64,000 nucleotides of DNA from Spirosoma radiotolerans (lineage in GTDB: Bacteria; Bacteroidota; Bacteroidia; Cytophagales; Spirosomataceae), in assembly GCF_000974425.1 (NCBI RefSeq), contig NZ_CP010429.1, positions 248,001-312,000 on the forward strand, written 5' to 3'. Position numbers and translations under genes: made by a program. Under the pieces are notes generated by a model that saw only the letters and a list, made by a program, of their open reading frames with translations, was not told the DNA's origin and did not search any database. Positions 59,204 to 64,000 of the stretch are shown here, one piece after another. Each line of letters begins with the position of its first letter. Within the stretch, counting starts at the first letter, position 1.

Positions 59204-59548
59204 TTAAGGCAGGTTAGCCAGTTCGTCAGCCAGAAATTTTTGGAACCGTTCCTGCAGGCTGCTGTAATACGTAAGGTATTTCTGGCCCTCAGCCGTGATG
59301 ATTGTTCCCCCCCCTTTTTCACCACCCGTCTGGGTTGTTACGAGTGGCACCTTAGCTTGTGTGTTCATGGAATGCACCAGTTCCCAAGCCCGTTTATAAG
59401 ACATATTCATGGCTTTGGCGGCCTGATTTATGGAGCCGGTGCGCTGGATATGGCCCAACAATTCCAGTCGGCCAATGCCCATGAATCGTTCAGCGGTATC
59501 GTTGGATAGGGTTTCAAGCCAGATGCGGCCGTTTATTCGCAGATTCAT
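59204..59548 (-). CDS. ModE-like LysR-type winged-helix regulator
   Basis: The 114-residue protein matches the N-terminal DNA-binding half of molybdate regulator ModE: RLELLGHIQRTGSINQAAKAMNMSYKRAWELVHSMN, then TQTGGEKGGGTIITAEGQKYL. The C-terminal molybdate-binding TOBE domains are absent, as in short ModE-like regulators. No molybdate transport genes are near. The start at 59548 gives a typical short N-terminal strand. Confidence 0.85.
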   Translation of the reverse strand: MNLRINGRIWLETLSNDTAERFMGIGRLELLGHIQRTGSINQAAKAMNMSYKRAWELVHSMNTQAKVPLVTTQTGGEKGGGTIITAEGQKYLTYYSSLQERFQKFLADELANLP

Positions 59549-59594
59549 GCCAAAAACGAAAATTTGTTCTGGCAGCTAAAGTACGACCGATCCG

Positions 59595-61637
59595 CTAATT
59601 CGCTACCCGCTTCACGTTCATCTTCCTGAACGCACCCTTCAACTGAACCAACGCCGGGTTTTTTAAACTAATCGAATCTTTGGCCTGCTGACTAATGTCC
59701 CGGGCCACACTGTCGGACATGAACCAGCCGAGCGGATATTTTTCGTTATAGGCCAGGCGGAGCGTCAGGTAGCTGGTTTTTGGGCTGGTGAAACGGTCCA
59801 TGAAGGAATTGAACATATTATCGCGGGTGACGGAGCCGTTGTCCCAGGCATTTAGAAACGCCAATAAGGGTATTTGTACTTCCTGCAAAATGGAACGCTT
59901 GTGAGGCAGCCGGCCAATGGTGTTGCTGTTCTGGATGAAAAGAATGTAGGGAATGACGGTGACTCGTTCGGTTGTGTCCAGACGACGGATGGAAGGAACC
60001 AGATTATTCAGCAACTGGATGCAGGTTTCGACGCCCGAATTATCGAAGTAGCCCCCATCAACCACGTGGCCGCCGTACCGTTGCCTGCGGCCGTTGCCCA
60101 CAAGCGTATCTTTTTGAATAAGCCCACCATTGGTCACGATTGGGAAACGACTGCACAGCGATGCGGCCGTTTTGAGTGGAACATCTGAACCAAGAACATC
60201 CAGGGTCGACACTACATTCTTAAAGTAACGCGGATCAAGTTGCAGGTTGGAGGTGATGGCTTTTTGCCCCGACTCGGCGAGGGTTCCGTTGAGCAGAAGC
60301 GACGGCAGGTTGTAATTATAGCCCGCCCGCGTCTGGTACAATTGGGTAAGGGCAGAATCGAGGGTTGATAGCGCAAGATTCGTTCGGTAAGAACCCGCCC
60401 AGGAGTCTTCAAGCCATTTGGCCCGTTCCAGGGCGGGCATCGGAACGGGTACCAGCCGCTGAATGGATTCCGGAAACAGCAGGGCGGCTGATACGGCCGA
60501 TAAATAATCATCCCGAATTACTTTCCGAAACTGCTCGAATCGATTTGTGCGGTCCAGTTCGGCCACATCCCGAAGAAAGGCCGTGTAGAAGACCGTGCCA
60601 ACGCCCCCACCCGATACACCACTCAGCGCATACACATGACGACTAAAGCCCGGGATAATGGAATCGAGCCGAATGAGCGTTTCGGCCGTCCAGTTCAGAG
60701 CACGAATGCCACCCCCTTCGGCGGCTACCAGCACCAGCGGAATTGTATCGCCATCTTCCTGTCGGCGGGCATCTACCCACTGGGCAAAATGAGTCTCGAC
60801 CGTCGGACGTTGCCAAATCGGTCTTACTGATCCGCCTGTGGCTTGTCGAACACTTGTGTTGTCATTAAACGCACTGATGATGATCAGATACCCCACCGAT
60901 AGCAACACAAGTGGGCGATACCGGTAGTCGTTGAAGTAGACCAGAACACTTCCCCAGAACGTGTACATCGTGATGCCGAAAATGATGACGGCTGTAGGGC
61001 GCAGTCCGCGTGCTATGCCCCACTCGACGGGAAGGCTGAACAGCGTAATCAGAAACACCGTTAGCAACACGCCCGTCTGCATAACCAGTCGCCCCAGCGG
61101 GTGCCGCCATAATTCCCGAATGTCCTGCGAAAAATCGGTGTAGCGATCCGAGAATCGCCAGTGTGCAGGCAGCGCAAAAACCGGAACCGATTGCTCCACA
61201 AACTGGAACAGGGCCAGCATCAGGCCACTCAGGAGAAGGAGCAGATAAGGTTGCAGGTGGTCTGGCTTCCAGAAAGCGTACGTCAGAATCAGGGCCGGAA
61301 TCATGCCACCGAGTTTGGGTAGCCAGCGGAGTAAACGGTCACATTCTTCGTTGATCCGAAGCCCAACGGGCGAAATATGCAGGATCATACGCGTGCTGCC
61401 ATAAACCAGCCAGCTCCAGACAAACGTGCTGAGCAGGATGTATTGGAAAAGGCCGTTGAATACACCACCATCCATAACGGCATTGATCATGTCGGCGGCC
61501 TGATCGGGAACGGTCAGAATATAGAGCGACAGGAGCAGCGTAATGATCACCACAAACGCGTTTCGCTGCGTCTGATAAAACGCGATGGTATAGTTTCTGA
61601 TTCGTTGAGAAAAGGACTGACTACGGACGGGCTGCAC
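59595..61637 (-). CDS. Membrane-anchored patatin-like phospholipase
   Basis: This 680-residue protein has about seven N-terminal helices (near 25-43, 60-80, 112-124, 130-150, 185-202, 214-235, 240-257), followed by a patatin domain (about 298-550): oxyanion motif GGGIR (308-312), nucleophile S342 in GVSGG, and the catalytic Asp in HVVDGGYFDN. Patatins hydrolyse acyl chains of membrane lipids. The membrane-fused form is found in several Bacteroidota. It stands alone, just upstream of an unrelated cyd operon. Confidence 0.88.
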   Translation of the reverse strand: MQPVRSQSFSQRIRNYTIAFYQTQRNAFVVIITLLLSLYILTVPDQAADMINAVMDGGVFNGLFQYILLSTFVWSWLVYGSTRMILHISPVGLRINEECDRLLRWLPKLGGMIPALILTYAFWKPDHLQPYLLLLLSGLMLALFQFVEQSVPVFALPAHWRFSDRYTDFSQDIRELWRHPLGRLVMQTGVLLTVFLITLFSLPVEWGIARGLRPTAVIIFGITMYTFWGSVLVYFNDYRYRPLVLLSVGYLIIISAFNDNTSVRQATGGSVRPIWQRPTVETHFAQWVDARRQEDGDTIPLVLVAAEGGGIRALNWTAETLIRLDSIIPGFSRHVYALSGVSGGGVGTVFYTAFLRDVAELDRTNRFEQFRKVIRDDYLSAVSAALLFPESIQRLVPVPMPALERAKWLEDSWAGSYRTNLALSTLDSALTQLYQTRAGYNYNLPSLLLNGTLAESGQKAITSNLQLDPRYFKNVVSTLDVLGSDVPLKTAASLCSRFPIVTNGGLIQKDTLVGNGRRQRYGGHVVDGGYFDNSGVETCIQLLNNLVPSIRRLDTTERVTVIPYILFIQNSNTIGRLPHKRSILQEVQIPLLAFLNAWDNGSVTRDNMFNSFMDRFTSPKTSYLTLRLAYNEKYPLGWFMSDSVARDISQQAKDSISLKNPALVQLKGAFRKMNVKRVAN

Positions 61638-61893
61638 AGAAATAGGATTGATGCATCAATTAATTGAATATACACGTTTAGGCGTTACCGGCGAATAAAG
61701 CAACCGTTAAATTTTAGCGAAAAACCCACTCTATACCATTCAACATGTCGGTTCCGGTTGTACCTTTCGGCTGATAGTTTCATCGCCAGGTGCACCCCGG
61801 CAACCTACTTCGGACTTCGCGTCCCGGACCCCGCGTCCCGAACTTCTACTTTATGTGCGCCTTTGGCGATCTGTCCCGGCTATCACACTGATT

Positions 61894-63279
61894 ATGGGCA
61901 CAAGTACACCATTCAATGTCGAAATCCTCTCCCGGATTCAGTTCGCTTTCACGATTGCCTTCCATTACATCTATCCGCCCTTAAGTATTGGTCTGGGCGT
62001 GTGCCTGGTCGTGATGGAAGGGTTGTATCTAAAAACAAAAGATAAGGTTTATGAGGAGTTGACCCGGTTTTGGGTCAAAATTTTTGCGTTAATTTTTGGT
62101 ATTGGCGTTGCTACGGGCATCGTCATGGAGTTTGAGTTTGGCACCAACTGGGCAACTTACTCACGCTATGTGGGCGATATTTTCGGCTCGGCGCTGGCGG
62201 CCGAAGGTATTTTTGCATTTGCGCTGGAGTCGGCTTTCCTGGGTATTCTGCTGTTTGGCTGGAACAAGGTTAGCCCGCGAGTCCATTTTATGGCAACCGT
62301 ACTGGTGGCCCTGGGTTCTATCTTTTCGGCGCTCTGGATTGTGGTCGCCAATTCCTGGCAGCAAACGCCGTCCGGTTACCGGATCGAAGGGACAGGTTTG
62401 CAGGCACGCGCCATCGTGACCGATTTCTGGGCGATGGTTTTCAATCCCTCGTCGCTGGAGCGCTACTCGCATGTGCTGATCGGCGCGTTACTGGCCGGTT
62501 CGTTTCTGGTGCTGAGTGTCAGCGCCTGGTATATTCTGAAAAAACAATACCTGGTTCATGCCAAAGCGGCCTTTCGGATTGCTCTCTGGATAGCGGCTGT
62601 ATCGGCGTTGGCGCAGTTGTTTACGGGCCATAAATCGGCTGAAGTGGTCACGAAATACCAACCAGCAAAACTGGCGGCTATGGAGGGCCATTTCGAAAAA
62701 ATAGCGCCTGCGGATATGTATCTGATGGGTTGGGTTAATGCGAAGGAACAGAAAACGACGGGACTCAAAATTCCCGGTGGTTTGTCGTTTCTGGTGTATC
62801 AGGACTTCAAAGCCCCGATTCCCGGCCTGAACAGCATAAAGCCCGAGAACCGCCCAACGGCGGTTAATTTCGTGTTTCAAACGTACCACCTGATGGTCTC
62901 CATCGGCATGTCGCTGATCGCCCTGACGCTTTTCAGCTTATACCTGCTTTATCGAAAAAAGCTATTCGAAACCCGCTGGCTGATGGTCGTTTTCGTGTTC
63001 TCGGTGCTGCTTCCACAAATTGCTAACCAGGTCGGCTGGTACACGGCGGAGGTAGGGCGTCAACCCTGGGTAGTGTATGGACTGCTACGAACTTCCGACG
63101 CTCTGTCGCAGGCTGTTAAGGCCGAACACGTGCTGGCTTCGCTGATTCTGTTCACGTTTATATATGTGATGCTGTTTGCTCTGTTTCTGTACCTGTTGAA
63201 CAAGAAAATTCAGCACGGACCAGACGTGAAAGATGACCGTGCCGAACCGTCATCGCGCATGAATCCAGTACTAAACTAA
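61894..63279 (+). CDS. cydA: Cytochrome bd ubiquinol oxidase subunit I
   Basis: The 461-residue subunit binds the haem b558, b595 and d groups and oxidises quinol at low oxygen tension. The block RIQFAFTIAFHYIYPPLSIG contains the haem ligand H24 (H19 in E. coli numbering), and the later VNFVFQTYHLMVSIGMS and PQIANQVGWYTAEVGRQPW blocks match the family. The shorter Q-loop form is indicated by length. I start at ATG 61894; a GTG upstream at 61855 would add 13 residues. cydB follows after a structured spacer. Confidence 0.93.
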   Translation: MGTSTPFNVEILSRIQFAFTIAFHYIYPPLSIGLGVCLVVMEGLYLKTKDKVYEELTRFWVKIFALIFGIGVATGIVMEFEFGTNWATYSRYVGDIFGSALAAEGIFAFALESAFLGILLFGWNKVSPRVHFMATVLVALGSIFSALWIVVANSWQQTPSGYRIEGTGLQARAIVTDFWAMVFNPSSLERYSHVLIGALLAGSFLVLSVSAWYILKKQYLVHAKAAFRIALWIAAVSALAQLFTGHKSAEVVTKYQPAKLAAMEGHFEKIAPADMYLMGWVNAKEQKTTGLKIPGGLSFLVYQDFKAPIPGLNSIKPENRPTAVNFVFQTYHLMVSIGMSLIALTLFSLYLLYRKKLFETRWLMVVFVFSVLLPQIANQVGWYTAEVGRQPWVVYGLLRTSDALSQAVKAEHVLASLILFTFIYVMLFALFLYLLNKKIQHGPDVKDDRAEPSSRMNPVLN

Positions 63280-63351
63280 AGAGTGAAAGAGTGAATGAGC
63301 GTAAGGCCGTACACTCATTCACTCTTTCGCTCATTCACCCTTTCACTCTTT
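63278..63351. repeat. Imperfect inverted repeat between cydA and cydB
   Basis: The left arm (63278-63301) starting AAAGAGTGAAAGAGTGAAT pairs with the right arm (63328-63351) ending TTTCACTCTTT, with one mismatch. A third related block lies at 63311-63327 (CACTCATTCACTCTTT), so alternative pairings are possible. It begins at the cydA stop codon and ends 4 bp before cydB. Confidence 0.85.
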
Positions 63352-63355
63352 ACAC

Positions 63356-64000
63356 ATGGACACCGTTCTTGGTATTGATCTTCCTACCTGGTGGTTTTTG
63401 CTAATTGGCGCGCTGATCACCGGCTACGGCATTCTGGATGGCTTCGACCTGGGGGCCGGGGCTATACACTTGTTTTTTCGCAAAGAAGACAGTCGGCGGA
63501 TTGCGCTCAACGCTATTGGGCCGGTTTGGGATGGCAATGAGGTTTGGCTCGTTATTGGCGCGGGGTCGTTGTTTGCGGCTTTTCCACTCGTTTACGGCAC
63601 CATTCTCTCGGTATTCTACCTGCCATTTATTCTGTTCCTAGCCGCCATTATTTTCCGGGCTATTTCAATTGAGTTTCGAAGCAAAGAAACAATGACCTGG
63701 TGGCGTCAGCTATGGGATGTTTCGTTCTGTATATCCAGCATTGTCATTTCTCTGCTGCTGGGTCTGATATTGGGCAATCTGATTCAGGGCATTCCAATAA
63801 ACGCAAAACATGAGTTCGTGGGTCGACTACGCGATTTTTTCAATCCCTATGCGCTGCTGATTGCCGTTACGGTGCTGTCGCTCTTTATGATGCACGGGGC
63901 CATGTACCTGATCATGAAAACGGAAGACCGGATTTTCGCCCGCCTGACCATCATTGCCAATAACACCAGCAAGTTTTTCATTTTGTGTTTCATCGCCACC
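63356..64000 (+). CDS. cydB: Cytochrome bd ubiquinol oxidase subunit II (partial)
   Basis: The gene starts at ATG 63356 and runs off the right edge with 215 codons visible and no stop. The N-terminal WWFLLIGALITGYGILDGFDLGAG is the CydB signature; further WDGNEVWLVIGAGSLFAAFP and FRAISIEFRSKE follow. It is an integral membrane subunit that completes the bd oxidase with CydA. It lies 76 bp after the cydA stop and is presumably in the same operon. Confidence 0.95.
   Translation, partial: MDTVLGIDLPTWWFLLIGALITGYGILDGFDLGAGAIHLFFRKEDSRRIALNAIGPVWDGNEVWLVIGAGSLFAAFPLVYGTILSVFYLPFILFLAAIIFRAISIEFRSKETMTWWRQLWDVSFCISSIVISLLLGLILGNLIQGIPINAKHEFVGRLRDFFNPYALLIAVTVLSLFMMHGAMYLIMKTEDRIFARLTIIANNTSKFFILCFIAT

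Overview
The window looks like part of the chromosome of a Bacteroidota bacterium of the order Cytophagales, most like Spirosoma or a relative. This is inferred from the gene families (DUF4296 lipoprotein beside hemG, DUF58/VWA 'Bat' cluster, GH172, HD-DUF5706 fusion, Tat-exported enzymes), from -7 boxes of the Bacteroidota form TAnnTTTG, and from the lack of Shine-Dalgarno sequences. I saw no rRNA or tRNA genes, CRISPR arrays, insertion sequences or prophage. About 50 protein-coding genes are supported, plus one decayed gene and two partial genes at the edges.

Layout. 1-15.4 kb is a patchy accessory stretch: redox enzymes beside their regulators (HxlR with aldo/keto reductase; SDR with AraC), a CPBP protease, secreted proteins, a broken antitoxin, and a striking island at 9.2-12.7 kb. 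There two paralogous exported alpha/beta hydrolases carry nearly identical 93-bp promoters in opposite orientation, on either side of a Crp/Fnr-type regulator. 15.6-28.9 kb is mostly housekeeping: purN, an ABC ATPase, a cyclophilin, an RmlD-like reductase, a tautomerase, DUF167, a large MscS channel, a polyprenol-phosphate glycosyltransferase, hemG, a DUF58/VWA cluster and rnhB. At 28.9-29.6 kb a RelE-type toxin-antitoxin pair sits between two copies of the last 70 bp of rnhB.

30-36 kb holds fatty-acid beta-oxidation genes (multifunctional enoyl-CoA hydratase/3-hydroxyacyl-CoA dehydrogenase and thiolase) with a VapBC-like pair wedged between them on the other strand. 35.8-46.8 kb is a run of minus-strand genes for exported proteins: a Hint-domain protein, a Tat-type amine oxidase, two Tat-type PLP enzymes, GH172, an S9 peptidase and an M28 peptidase. 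47-54 kb holds three proteins with possible nucleotide or phosphate chemistry: an HD phosphohydrolase fused to a PycTM-like (DUF5706) membrane module, a phosphoesterase / kinase-like / outer-membrane-barrel fusion, and a membrane class III nucleotidyl cyclase with altered base-recognition residues. 54-64 kb has csaA, a PQQ-type dehydrogenase, a membrane glycosyltransferase, a ModE-like regulator, a membrane patatin and the start of cydAB.

Intergenic regions are rich in palindromic elements of several families, many between convergent or tandem genes. Gene names rest on reading motifs by eye; no database search was run. Start codons were moved inward where a signal peptide, family length or divergent neighbour argued for it.
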